From the NCBI RefSeq assembly GCF_905171765.1, contig NC_053393.1, positions 192,227,921 through 192,291,920 on the forward strand: a DNA stretch of 64,000 nucleotides. Direction: 5' to 3'. The notes beneath the pieces are model-generated. The model did not search any database and was not told the DNA's origin. It saw only the letters and a list, made by a program, of their open reading frames with translations. Below, piece after piece: positions 1-11,271 of this stretch. Source of the stretch: Bufo bufo (Eukaryota > Chordata > Amphibia > Anura > Bufonidae). Positions within the stretch are counted from its first letter, which is position 1. Each line of letters opens with the position of its first letter. The position numbers and the translations under genes are program-made.

Positions 1-85
1 CCCAAAAAACTCATTAATATCAAAGCTGAATATTTTTGGAAGTAGTTTTTAGTTTGTTTTTAGTTTTAGCTATTTTAGGGGGATA

Positions 86-1475
86 TCTGTGTGTGCAGGT
101 GCCTATTACTGTGCATAATTATTAGGCAACTTAACAAAAAACAAATATATACCCATTTCAATTATTTATTTTTACCAGTGAAACCAATATAACATCTCAA
201 CATTCACAAATATACATTTCTGACATTCAAAAACAAAAACAAATCAGTTACCAATATAGCCACCTTTCTTTGCAAGGACACTCAAAAGCCTGCCATCCAT
301 GGATTCTGTCAGTGTTTTGATCTGTTCACCATCAACATTGCGTGCAGCAGCAACCACAGCCTCCCAGACACTGTTCAGAGAGGTGTACTGTTTTCCCTCC
401 TTGTAAATCTCACATTTGATGATGGACCACAGGTTCTCAATGGGGTTCAGATCAGGTGAACAAGGAGGCCATGTCATTAGATTTTCTTCTTTTATACCCT
501 TTCTTGCCAGCCACGCTGTGGAGTACTTGGACGCGTGTGATGGAGCATTGTCCTGCATGAAAATCATGTTTTTCTTGAAGGATGCAGACTTTTTCCTGTA
601 CCACTGCTTGAAGAAGGTGTCTTCCAGAAACTGGCAGTAGGACTGGGAGTTGAGCTTGACTCCATCCTCAACCCGAAAAGGCCCCACAAGCTCATCTTTG
701 ATACCAGCCCAAACCAGTACTCCCCCTCCACCTTGCTGGCGTCTGAGTCGGACTGGAGCTCTCTGCCCTTTACCAATCCAGCCACGGGCCCATCCATCTG
801 GCCCATCAAGACTCACTCTCATTTCATCAGTCCATAAAACCTTAGAAAAATCAGTCTTGAGATATTTCTTGGCCCAGCCTTGACGTTTCAGCTTGTGTGT
901 CTTGTTCAGTGGTGGTCGTCTTTCAGCCTTTCTTACCTTGGCCATGTCTCTGAGTATTGCACACCTTGTGCTTTTGGGCACTCCAGTGATGTTGCAGCTC
1001 TGAAATATGGCCAAACTGGTGGCAAGTGGCATCTTGGCAGCTGCACGCTTGACTTTTCTCAGTTCATGGGCAGTTATTTTGCGCCTTGGTTTTTCCACAC
1101 GCTTCTTGCGACCCTGTTGACTATTTTGAATGAAACGCTTGATTGTTCGATGATCACGCTTCAGAAGCTTTGCAATTTTAAGAGTGCTGCATCCCTCTGC
1201 AAGATATCTCACTATTTTTGACTTTTCTGAGCCTGTCAAGTCCTTCTTTTGACCCATTTTGCCAAAGGAAAGGAAGTTGCCTAATAATTATGCACACCTA
1301 ATATAGGGTGTTGATGTCATTAGACCACACCCCTTCTCATTACAGAGATGCACATCACCTAATATGCTTAATTGGTAGTAGGCTTTCGAGCCTATACAGC
1401 TTGGAGTAAGACAACATGCATAAAGAGGATGATGTGGTCAAAATACTCATTTGCCTAATAATTCTGCACGCAGTG
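86..1475 (-). mobile_element. Tc1/mariner DNA transposon, DD37E type
   Basis: Complete-looking element around the transposase at 244-1257. The right end (about 1449-1475) reads inward as a motif containing GCAGAATTATTAGGCAA. The left end (about 86-131) has the same motif with a small insertion. A second inner copy lies at about 1276-1294, so the ends have a short repeated-binding-site layout. TA dinucleotides flank both ends (84-85 and 1476-1477). Exact ends are uncertain by a few bases because the left terminus is slightly diverged. Confidence 0.8.
244..1257 (-). CDS. Tc1/mariner transposase, DD37E, apparently intact
   Basis: 337-residue transposase that would act in the nucleus, cutting the element at its inverted repeats and inserting it at TA. 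Residues about 1-110 hold paired helix-turn-helix DNA-binding regions (starting MGQKKDLTGSEKSKIV) with a basic stretch (GRKKRVEKPRRK). The catalytic core has D144 in VLWTDEMR, D236 in FMQDNAPSH and E274 in DLNPIENLW. Thirty-seven residues separate the second D and the E, so this is DD37E, not the DD34E of the other Tc1 copies here. The ATG at 1257 follows GCCAAA and lies just inside the right inverted repeat. No stop or frameshift is visible and length is normal for the family. Function is from family knowledge; activity is inference. Confidence 0.9.
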   Translation of the reverse strand: MGQKKDLTGSEKSKIVRYLAEGCSTLKIAKLLKRDHRTIKRFIQNSQQGRKKRVEKPRRKITAHELRKVKRAAAKMPLATSLAIFQSCNITGVPKSTRCAILRDMAKVRKAERRPPLNKTHKLKRQGWAKKYLKTDFSKVLWTDEMRVSLDGPDGWARGWIGKGQRAPVRLRRQQGGGGVLVWAGIKDELVGPFRVEDGVKLNSQSYCQFLEDTFFKQWYRKKSASFKKNMIFMQDNAPSHASKYSTAWLARKGIKEENLMTWPPCSPDLNPIENLWSIIKCEIYKEGKQYTSLNSVWEAVVAAARNVDGEQIKTLTESMDGRLLSVLAKKGGYIGN

Positions 1476-2301
1476 TATTTTCTTCTTAATAATATCTACT
1501 GTATCAGGTCATGGATATATGAAAACAAAAAAGAGAAGAAATTGGTCAGCAACATTATATTTTACATAAAGTTACATATATAGATATAATTGTCATGATG
1601 ATACTATGAGCACTGAGCTAAAGTTAACTGCTGCTTTACTGAATAAAAATATAGCAAACATGTAATTGTAATATAATATTATTATAAACAGAAATAAAAG
1701 AATGTAATGTTACAGCAACCAGTTCAAGGATAGAATAGTCCATCGTATGCCAAGTCCATAAACCAATGCAATCATATAAGCGACAGTAGAGTAAATATAC
1801 ACTGCATTACGAGAAGGAGAACAATCAGCATAAACATTGTTTAGGGAAGCTTTTCGTCCTCTTACTTGAAATGTTGGGATGGATTTCATTTTTAAAAAAA
1901 AGAAAGAAAGAAAAGATTCCATGGACCACAAAGTGATAAACCAAATGATAGAAATTTATATTGTGACTTACTAACAATAATGGACCACTTCACCTACGGT
2001 TTTTGTTTTCAATTAAAAAAACACTTTCATTTGAACATCTAAGGCAGACCAAGTCCAACACAAAGTATAGCTAGGAATATGAGGATTGTGTGAACATACA
2101 AAGAAAAAGGACAACTAGTATTCATGGGACAATGCAAAAATAGTCAATGGATTACCATGAAACAGAGTTTTACTAAAGGGGAATAGATATATCATCAATG
2201 TACCTACCACTCCTATTCCCTGGAAAGTATTGAATAACGCAGTAGTCACAGGAATAAACATGGTTTTAGAGGACTTCTTAGGAGAAGATCAAACTCGACA
2301 G
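1476..2301. other. Unassigned AT-rich stretch
   Basis: About 0.8 kb without a recognisable gene or repeat end. A short open frame at 1710-1931 (minus) shows no family motif and is probably chance. Confidence 0.5.
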
Positions 2302-2480
2302 TAGAGGTGAGCAAATTGATTCTAAATGAGTCAGATTCATTATTAATTTCACAAAATTCATCCACCAAAAGAATCAGAAGATTTTTTAATCATTTCAGAT
2401 TAATCACTTATAAACGGCACCCAGCGGCATTTTACTGTGAGTAAGAAGATGGAGGATCACATAACACTGGAAGAAAGTGG
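2302..2480 (+). mobile_element. hAT-type 5' end (partial)
   Basis: The sequence TAGAGGTGAGCAAATTGATT starting near 2306 resembles the TAGAG(A/T)TGAGC-type termini of vertebrate hAT elements, and a hAT transposase C-terminal remnant lies 1 kb downstream in the matching orientation. No matching right end was found, so the element is truncated or diverged. Confidence 0.4.
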
Positions 2481-3369
2481 GGGGGAAAGCCTGCCCTGAT
2501 TGGCACAGAGGCTGACAGACAGTCTAATCAGCCAATCTGGAGCAGAATATAAGAAGTTCTCATGCTCAGAATGCCATAGAATGCCATTCTGTGTTCAACT
2601 TCTGACCTGGAAGGGTGTCATGTGGAAATGTAGGACAAAAAGCTATTACAGATAGAAGCCACTAATGTAGGGTGATGGGGACACTATAGAGAGAGAAAAT
2701 AGAGATATAATTGGATAGATTTTAGGGAAAGTTTTGAGGGAGCGAGGGATTGGTCACCAGTTGTGTGTTTAATACAGCTGCTGGCTGGCAACTAGTTTTG
2801 CATTACAAAACCGTCTGCAAGAAAAAGAACACACATTTTTTCCTGTATATGAACAGACAAACAGCTTTTTAAAAATAATTCTATAGTTCATAGGCTTATT
2901 GCCAGCACCCCAATAGTATTCTGCTGCAAATAGTGAGCACTTGCACATTTCTTTTTCTAAAAAACATTTTAATACATTATACCAAAGTTATTAAAAGCAT
3001 TGCATATTACTGCAAGATAACGATTAGTTATAACAAAAGTATTTTATAGCAATAGTGCCATTATTGTACCTACGTTAAATGCATTGCATTATAGCAAAAG
3101 CATTTTATGGCAATCAATAACATTATTATTATATCCATGTTATTAAAAGCATTGCATATTATTCAGTTATAGTAAAATTTTATGGAAATAATGCAATTTT
3201 TAGACCCTTGTTATTGAATGCATAGTTCAAAAACATTTTACTGCAAATATTGCATTGCTATAGCCATGTAAGTGAATACATTACTGCATCAGATTTTTTT
3301 TTTTTTCATTGTCTTGTTTTTCTATTGACTGTGGCCATTCCTAGGTACATAGATATTGTGAAGAGGCAG

Positions 3370-3590
3370 ATTGGAACAGCTGGAAAAGGCTCAGTTTGCT
3401 CTCTCTGTACTGTCTTGTCCAGACTATAGTGTCATCTCAAAGAGGGTTTTCAGCGCAACAGGTGGCATTGTCACACCCAAATAGACAATGATGTCCTCCT
3501 CCAGTGTACAAAACATTAATTTTGTCAAAAAGAATCAGGCATATATTCATGAGGATTTTCACATACCTCCGGCTGGAGCATATGAATAAG
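3370..3590 (+). pseudogene. hAT transposase C-terminal dimerisation domain, remnant
   Basis: One frame on the plus strand reads a peptide like the hAT C-terminal (dimerisation) domain. ALSVLSCP is followed by SKRVFSATGGIVTPK, then, after an in-frame TAG near 3483, by VQNINFVKKNQAYIHEDF. These align by eye with VLSCPAASVLSERVFSTAGG and LTFIKMNQAW in the better-preserved hAT transposase at 9292-11271. The rest of the transposase is missing upstream, so this is a broken, non-autonomous relic. The next 300 bases (to about 3880) are CTG/CTA-rich with no other recognisable coding. Confidence 0.7.
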
Positions 3591-3899
3591 TCGGCCAGTG
3601 ATGTCAGTGCTTAATCATGCCACTGTCACTATGTGCCTGCCTAACAACATGTTCCATACCATATGGCTGTTGCTGCAGCCACTGCCTCAGCTGCTGCTCC
3701 TTGCTGATAATCCTCCTACTTCTAGTACCATTACCGCTACACAGCCAACACTACTACTACCCCAACACACAAATCTACTGCCTTGTTTGTCCCATGCTGT
3801 GCTACTACTGCTGCCTCTACTATTACCCTACCCTCTACCCGTTCCATATCCACACTGTACTGATGCTGCTCCCAATTAAAGGGAATCATTTTTAAAATT

Positions 3900-5040
3900 A
3901 AAAAATCTGTATCCAGAGTGTTAATAAACAGCAGTATTTATTAAAGTAAATCCATTAAAAACACATCCCCTTATGTACATTGCTAATTCATTTCAACTGA
4001 ACAATAGTGGTCTTAGTTGTAGCATACAATAACCAACAAAACCAATACCAAGAAACCACATGACATTACAGGTTAAATAATTAGTAACATATAAGGAAGT
4101 ACCACCTACAAGTGCAGGTTCATGCAGTAAAAGATAAAATATGCAGTGTATTGGTACAGCAAAGGAGCATTTTTGCAGGCTCATTCAGAACTAGCCACTG
4201 TTTCTTCTGACATTAACCTGTCTATGTATAAACAAAGGCAGGTATCTGCTCCCGTTGATGCATAATTGTTGGATACTTGGTCCCAACAAGCCACTGTTTT
4301 TTCCCATAACACTGTGTGTTTTTACACTATCTGCCCCCAATAAGGGACAATTTTTGGACGGCTTCTAAAGGTGAAAAAGATAACACATGCCATGGTGCAG
4401 TGTGCTTTCAATCATGCGTTTACCCATACCTATGTATGTCAGTGTCACTCTGACATTATTTGCAATTGCTGTCATTGGGTTCAAGAGCCTAAAAGGTTGG
4501 AGGAGGAGCTGGGGGGGGGGGGGGTAGCAAAAATTCATTTAAAAAAATCATAAAATAGCTTTATGGCATGTGTTATTATAGAAATTAATGGATCAGTCTA
4601 CAGAGCATGAGCCAAGTCTTACCAAGCAGAAGATTCAATCATTTTATTTGTATGATTCCCTTTAGAGTTTTATTCAAGGCAGAAAAACAAACATTTTGCC
4701 TGTTGTGACTGTCTGTATTGTGCAGGTAAATGAAGAAAAATGTTTCAAAGCTTATTTCCTGCTGTGGTGGTATGAGGCAAAGTGTATTTGTAGAGACAGT
4801 AATTACATTTTGATATTACACAGTTATGCAGGTGCTACAAGTGATATAAAATCATATCATGATGTGCAAGTCAGAACAATAATTTCCTTTAAGTATAAAG
4901 ATATTTTTCCAGGAGCTGTATTAAGAATAGATATAATATTATTTATCAGTAATCAATATTAATGCATTTGTATGGGAAATTCACATGCTTTTGCATTTGT
5001 TAATGGCATTTTTGCATGGTTTTTTTTATGCTTTTTTCTC
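3900..5040. other. Unassigned AT-rich stretch with poly-G tract
   Basis: No family-like coding is visible. A G homopolymer of about 13 bases lies near 4511-4523. Short open frames here lack motifs. Confidence 0.5.
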
Positions 5041-5044
5041 ATTC

Positions 5045-6240
5045 ATCACTGCAAATGGTGCACCACAATAGTATGCAGCTGACAATACAAGGCTAAACCC
5101 TGACAATGATGTTAAAAAATGAGATTTTAGCCAGTATATTCCTGTCAGGAACATATCGGAGCCTGCACACCCCCCCAAGGTATCTCAGTGTAGCGCGGGA
5201 CCTACCGCTGACCTACTTATAGTGTGTGAACACTCTCCAATAGGTGCCAAGGTCCGACTCACAGCCAAACTCCCGCATACCTCCAAAGTAAGATCACTAA
5301 TACAATGGGAGGAGGAAGGAGGTTGTGAGTCCCACCTATAGCAAGCCATATGACACAGGCTACCAGGTGCACTAGAATGTTACCAATGATAAGTGTCCAC
5401 ACATTCAATACATATCAAGAAAAATCACAGAATAGAGTGGCCTAACTTGGAGTAAATGCTCAAACCCCAAATACTGTAGCGTATTTATAACCGGGGTAGC
5501 AGATCCTCCACATGTGATCCGTTGCTAACGGCAATCCCCAGCAAAAATGCATACAATGGAGGATGCCGGCAGTGGACCACATGTACCACAAAAACATCCT
5601 ACACAAGATGAAATAATGTGTGGATGAAAATATAAGAGTAAATAGATCACTGCAAATGGTGCACCACAATACTATGCAACTGACAATACAAGGCTAAACC
5701 CTCACACTGATGTTAAAAAATGAGATTTTAGCCAATATATTTCTGTCAGGAACATATCGGAGCCCGCGCATCCCACCAAGCTTTCTCAGTGTAGGGTTGG
5801 ACCTACCGCTAACTTACCTATAGTGTGTGAACACTGTCCGATAGGTGTCAAGGTCCTACTCACAGCCAAACTCCCACATACCTCCAAAGTAAGAACACTA
5901 ATACAATGGGAGGAGGGAGGAGGCTGCGAGCCCCACCTATATCAGGCCATGTGACACAGGCTATTAGGTGCACTAGAATGTTACATCAGTGTGAGGGTTT
6001 AGCCTTGTATTGTCAGTTGCATACTATTGTGGTGCACCATTTGCAGTGATCTATTTACTCTTATATTTTCATCCACACATTATTTCATCTTGTGTAGGAT
6101 GTTTTTGTGGTACATGTGGTCCGCTGCTGGCATCCTCCATTGTATGCATTTTTGCTGGGGATTTACGTTAGCAACGGATAACATGCAAAGAATCTGCTCC
6201 CCCTGTTATAAATACGCTACAGTATTTGGGGTTTGAGCAT
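5045..6240. repeat. Compound direct plus inverted repeat
   Basis: Two direct copies of a roughly 340-bp segment lie at about 5045-5390 and 5645-5988; both begin with the same block (ATCACTGCAAATGGTGCACC). A second segment at about 5458-5700 recurs in reverse complement at about 5996-6240, so 69-residue open frames of almost identical sequence appear on opposite strands (5460-5669 minus, 6027-6236 plus). The A-B-A-B' layout is clear, but the family is not recognised. Confidence 0.8.
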
Positions 6241-6811
6241 TTCCTCCCAGTTAGGCCACTCAATTCTGTGATTTTTATTCTCATTCGCCTCTCCAGAGAA
6301 AGTGGCCTTACAGTGGGCACATACTTTTTTTTCTAAAAAATAAATAGGCACGCAAAAAAGCAATGCAACACAGCTGGTTAAGGACAATACATGTGCAAAA
6401 CACCATAAAAACAAACAAACAACAAAACAAAACACTTCATCATTTTTTTAGGCCTTTTTCCCCCAAAAAAACAGCCAGCTGTTTTCTCAAAATTTTATAA
6501 AGAGGGTCTCTTTATAAGTCATTTATATCTATTTAGTCGGAGTCCATATCACGGTACCCCTATGATAAACATTCAGTGGCCATCGCACTTTGGCTAGCAT
6601 TGTGTTCCCCTGATTGTTTGCCAGGCTCAGTTAAATTTTGCCCCTGCAGCTTACTGCTTCTCAGTCCATTTCATATGGATTACATACAATGCCAGGCATA
6701 GCCACAAAAAATATACTGAGCTGCACCCTTGTAAAAAGTGAAGGAGCAGCGTCCCTTCAATAAGCTGATTGATGGGGCTGCTGGGAGTGAGAATTCTATA
6801 GATCTTATATA
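6241..6811. other. Unassigned stretch left of the nested Tc1
   Basis: AT-rich, with no recognisable coding. A short piece near 6745-6790 resembles the CAGCTGATTGGTGGGG-type interior of the MITE family found at 45.7-46.2 kb. Confidence 0.4.
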
Positions 6812-7033
6812 CAAACCAGATTCCAAAAAAGTTGGGACACTATACAAATCGTGAATAAAAACTCAATGCAATGATGTGGAGGTGCCAACTTCTAATATTT
6901 TATTCAGAATAGAACATAAATCACGGAACAAAAGTTTAAACTGAATTTTTTTTTACCATTTTAAGGGATAAATATGTTGAATCAGAATTTCATGGTGTCA
7001 ACAAATCCCCAAAAAGTTGGGACAAGACCATTT

Positions 7034-7132
7034 TCACCACTGTGTGGCATCTCCCCTTCTTCTTACAACACTCAACAGACGTCTGGGGACCGAGGAGACC
7101 AGTTTCTCAAGTTTAGAAATAGGAATGCTCTC
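7034..7132 (-). pseudogene. Tc1 transposase C-terminal tail separated by the hAT insertion
   Basis: The minus strand from the hAT junction encodes about 33 residues including ISKLEKLVSSVPRRLLSVV and ends at TGA (7034-7036). This is the usual end of Tc1 transposases. Allowing for the 8-bp duplication, its frame continues that of the 310-residue part at 16757-17688. The insertion is therefore the only visible break in this transposase. Confidence 0.85.
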
Positions 7133-7139
7133 TAGAGTT

Positions 7140-7275
7140 GAGCGAACACCTGGATGTTCGGGTTCGACGAGCTCGGCCGAACTTTCGAAAAATGTTCGGG
7201 TTCGGGATCCGAACTCGACCCGAACTTCATCCCGAACCCGAACCCCATAGAAGTCAATGGGGACCCGAACTTTTG
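7140..7275. repeat. hAT subterminal CCGAAC-rich region, left
   Basis: Clustered copies of TTCGGGTTCG / CCCGAAC in both orientations lie inside the TIR (for example near 7158, 7195, 7218 and 7232-7244). A matching cluster lies at the right end. Subterminal motif arrays are typical transposase-binding regions in hAT elements; binding here is inference. Confidence 0.6.
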
Positions 7276-7424
7276 GGCACTAAAAAGGCTGTAAAACACA
7301 CCCGGAAAGGGCTAGAGGGCTGCAAAAGGCAGCAAAATGTAGTTAAATCCCCTGCAAACAAATGTAGATAGGGAAATGATGAGTTAACATAAAATAAATA
7401 AAAATTAAACAATATTAATTGGAG

Positions 7425-9160
7425 TGAGGTCCCATAGCACAGAATCAGGCTTCAAGTCACCCACCAATGGAGAGGTTTCAAAGCAGAGAATCAGGCATTT
7501 AGATCACCCACCACAGGAGTAGGCCCCAATTTAATGGGACCCCGGCAACCATGTCAGATGGCACAACCATCAGCTTCATATCAATCAGCACAGGAGAAGG
7601 CGACTTTGAAAGACTTTGACCCCTACACCCAGACGGAGGAGAGAGGTTTCACAGCAGAGAATCAGGCATTTAGATCACCCACCACAGGAGTAGGCCCCCA
7701 TTGAATCAGACCCTGGCAACCATGTCAGATGGCACAACCATCAGCTTTATATCAATCAGCACAGGAGAAGCCATCATTGAGTTACTTTGACCCCTGCACC
7801 CAGGAAGAGGAGAGAGGCCCCACAGCACATATTCTGGCATCATATCAGCCACCACAGGAGAAGCCACCATTGAGTTACTTTGACCCCCGCACCCAGGAAG
7901 AGGAGAGAGGCACCACAGCACATATTCTGGCATCATATCAGCCACCACAGGAGAAGCCACCATTGAGTTACTTTGACCCCTGCACCCAGGAAGAGGAGAG
8001 AGGCCCCACAGCACATATTCTGGCATCATACTAACCACCACAGGAGAAGCCACCATTGAGTTACTTTGACCCCTGCACCCAGGAAGAGGAGAGAGGCCCC
8101 ACAGCACATATTCTGGCATCATATCAGCCACCACAGGAGAAGCCACCATTGAGTTACTTTGACCCCCGCACCCAGGAAGAGGAGAGAGGCACCACAGCAC
8201 ATATTCTGGCATCATATCAGCCACCACAGGAGAAGCCACCATTGAGTTACTTTGACCCCCGCACCCAGGAAGAGGAGAGAGGCACCACAGCACATATTCA
8301 GGCATCATATCACACACCACAGGAGAAGGCCTCTTTCAGTGATTTAGGCCTTTGGACCCAGACAGAGGAGAGAGGCACCACAGCACATATTCTGGCATCA
8401 TATCAGCCACCACAGGAGAAGCCACCATTGAGTTACTTTGACCCCTGCACCCAGGAAGAGGAGAGAGGCCCCACAGCACATATTCTGGCATCATATCAGC
8501 CACCACAGGAGAAGCCACCATTGAGTTACTTTGACCCCTGCACCCTGGAAGAGGAGAGAGGCCCCACAGCACATATTCTGGCATCATACTAACCACCACA
8601 GGAGAAGCCACCATTGAGTTACTTTGACCCCTGCACCCAGGAAGAGGAGAGAGGCCCCACAGCACATATTCTGGCATCATATCAGCCACCACAGGAGAAG
8701 CCACCATTGAGTTACTTTGACCCCCGCACCCAGGAAGAGGAGAGAGGCCCCACAGCACATATTCTGGCATCATATCAGCCACCACAGGAGAAGCCACCAT
8801 TTAGTTACTTTGACCCCTTCACCCAAACAGAGGAGAGAGGTTCCACATCAGAGAATCAGGCATCATATCAACCACCACAGGAGTAGGCCACAATTTAGTT
8901 TATTTGACCCCTGCACCCAGGAAGAGGAGAGAGGCCCCACAGCACATATTCTGGCATCATATCACACACCACAGGAGAAGGCCTCTTTCAGTGATTTAGG
9001 CCTTTGGACCCAGACAGAGGAGAGAGGTCAGAGATTAGCTTCATATCCCCCAGCACAGCAGAAGACCGCTTTATTTGACTTAGGCCTCAGCACCCAGACA
9101 GAAGACAGAGGTAGCATGGCAGAGGTTATGGCTTCATGTCACCCGTTAGTTTAACCGGCC
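7425..9160. repeat. 93-bp minisatellite inside the hAT element
   Basis: Tandem units of exactly 93 bp, about 16-18 copies including degenerate edges. The anchor GTTACTTTGA recurs at 7781, 7874, 7967, 8060, 8153, 8246, 8432, 8525, 8618 and 8711, always 93 apart (variant unit at 8339). Because 93 is a multiple of three, long open frames appear on both strands (7706-8320 minus, 8056-8592 plus), but they are repeat artefacts. Two unit types alternate: the CACCATTGAGTTACTTT type and a TTCAGTGATTTAGG type. Confidence 0.93.
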
Positions 9161-9291
9161 ACTTTCATCTGGTTAGGCCCCGGCGCCCAGACAGAGAAGA
9201 GTTTCATTCAACTGTGGGTTTCATAAAATTTGTATCAAATAAAGAAGTGGCCCGTAGCACAACAAGACATGTTTTAGGCAGTTAATAAGGA

Positions 9292-11271
9292 CTACTCTGC
9301 ACAAGGGAGGGACAGGTCCTGTGGGATCCATGCCTGGTTCATCTTTATGAAGGTCAGCTTGTCCACGTTGGCTGTGGACAGGCGGCTGCGCTTGTCAGTA
9401 ATGACGCCCCCTGCCGTGCTGAATACGCGTTCAGATAAAACGCTGGCCGCCGGGCAGGAAAGCACCTCCAAGGCATAACATGCTAACTCTGGCCACGTGG
9501 ACAATTTCGAAACCCAGTAGTTGAATGGGGCCGAACCATCCGTCAGGATGTGGAGGGGTGTGCAGACATACTGTTCAACCATGTTAGTGAAATGCTGCCT
9601 CCTGCTAACACGTTCCGTATCAGGTGTCGGTGCAGATAGCTGTGGCGTGGAGACAAAACTTTTCCACATTTCTGCCATGCTAACCCTGCCCTCAGATGAG
9701 CTGGCCGTGACACAGCTGCGTTGGCGACCTCTTGCCACTCCTCTGCCTTCACCTTCCACCTGTTCCCCTGTGACATGTGGGAATGCTCTCAAGAGCGCCT
9801 CTATCAGCGTGCGCTTGTACTCGCGCATCTTACGGTCGCGCTCCAGTTCAGGAATTAAAGTGGGCACATTGTCTTTATACCGGGGATCCAGCAGGGTGGC
9901 CACCCAGTAGTCTGCACACGTTAAAACGTGGGCAACTCTGCTGTCGTTGCGCAGGCATTGGAGCATATATTCGCTCATGTGGGCCAGGCTACCCATGGGT
10001 AAGGACAAGCTGTCCTCTGTGGGAGGCGTATCGTCATCGTCCACCGTATCCCCCCAGCCACGCACCAGTGATGGGCCTGGGCTGCCACCCCGCTGTGAAC
10101 TTGCGTCATCCTCGTCCCCCTCCACCTCCTCCTCCTCATCCTCCTCGTCCTCCAGTACAGTGCCTTGGCTGGCGACTTGTGAACCTGTCCTCTGCTGCTT
10201 AAACAAACCTCCCTCTGAGCCACTTCGAACAGACTGGCCCGAAAGTGTTAGAAACGAGCCCTCATCCTCCTCCTCCTCCTCCACCTGGGCCACCTCCTCT
10301 AACATCATTGCCCTAAGTGTTTTCTCAAGGAGACATAGAAGTGGTATTGTAACGCTGATAACAGTGTCATCGCCACTGGCCATGTTGGTGGAGTACTCGA
10401 AACAGCGCAGCAGGGCACACAGGTCTCGCATGGAGGCCCAATCATTGGTGGTGAAGTGGTGCTGTTCGGCAGTACGACTGACGCGAGCGTGCTGCAGCTG
10501 AAACTCCACTATGGCCTGCTGCTGCTCGCACAGTCTCTCCAGCATGTGCAAGGTGGAGTTCCACCGGGTGGGCACGTCGCATATGAGGCGGTGAGCGGGA
10601 AGGCCGAAGTTCCGCTGTAGCGCAGACAGGCGAGCAGCGGCAGGATGTGAACGGCGGAAGCGCGCACAGACGGCCCGCACTTTATGCAGCAGCTCTGACA
10701 TGTTGGGGTAGTGGTGAATGAACCTCTGCACCACCAAGTTCAGCACATGCGCCAGGCAAGGGATGTGCGTCAAACCGGCTAGTCCCAGAGCTGCCACGAG
10801 ATTTCGCCCATTATCGCATACCACCAGGCCTGGCTTGAGGCCCACCGGCAGAAACCACTCGTCGGTCTGTTGTTCAATACCCCGCCACAACTCCTTTGCG
10901 CTGTGGGGCCTGTCCCCCAAACATATGAGTTTCAGAATGGCCTGCTGACGTTTACCCCGGGCTGTGCTGAAGTTGGTGGTGAAGGTGTGTGGCTGACCGG
11001 ATGAGCTGGTGGAAGCAGTGGAGGAGGAAGCCGAGTAGGAGGAGGAGGCTACAGGAGGCAGAGAATGATGCCCTGCGATCCTAGGGGGCGGAAGGACGTG
11101 CGCCAAGGAACTGTCCGCCGGGGGCCCAGCCGCCACTACATTCATCCAGTGTGCAGTTAGTGAGATATAGCGTCCCTGGCCGTGCTTACTGGTCCACGTA
11201 TCTGTGGTTAGGTGGACCTTGCCACAAATGGCGTTGCGCAGTGCACACTTGATTTTATCGGACACTTGCAT
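9292..11271 (-). pseudogene. hAT transposase, catalytic and dimerisation domains (second part of frameshifted ORF)
   Basis: Continuous 659-residue frame covering the RNase-H-like core and C-terminus of a ZBED-type hAT transposase. Visible motifs are LTTDTWTSKHGQGRY (first catalytic D, about residue 23), VVCDNGRN (second D), HIPCLAHVLNLVV with its CxxH, two acidic stretches (EEEEEDEG, DEEDEEEEVEGDEDD) in the insertion domain, and the C-terminal PELACYALEVLSCPAASV / LSERVFSTAGG / LTFIKMNQAW region. The Glu of SERVFS is probably the third catalytic residue by family analogy. It overlaps the upstream frame at 11208-11271 in another register, so one frameshift near 11270-11290 separates it from the BED-finger part. 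Apart from that frameshift it looks well preserved. Confidence 0.9.

Noticed and set aside
3598..3895. Leu/Pro/Thr-rich overlapping frames of about 92 codons
   Set aside because: They arise from CTG/CTA-rich low-complexity DNA downstream of a hAT remnant in two frames at once.
7706..8320. 204-codon minus-strand frame with repeated MMPEYVLW / SPLPGC peptides
   Set aside because: It is the 93-bp minisatellite read in one frame; the opposite strand is equally open.
9521..10501. Plus-strand frames of 129-184 codons opposite the hAT transposase
   Set aside because: Antisense shadows of the 9292-11271 transposase, with Ser/Pro runs from the acidic coding of the real frame.
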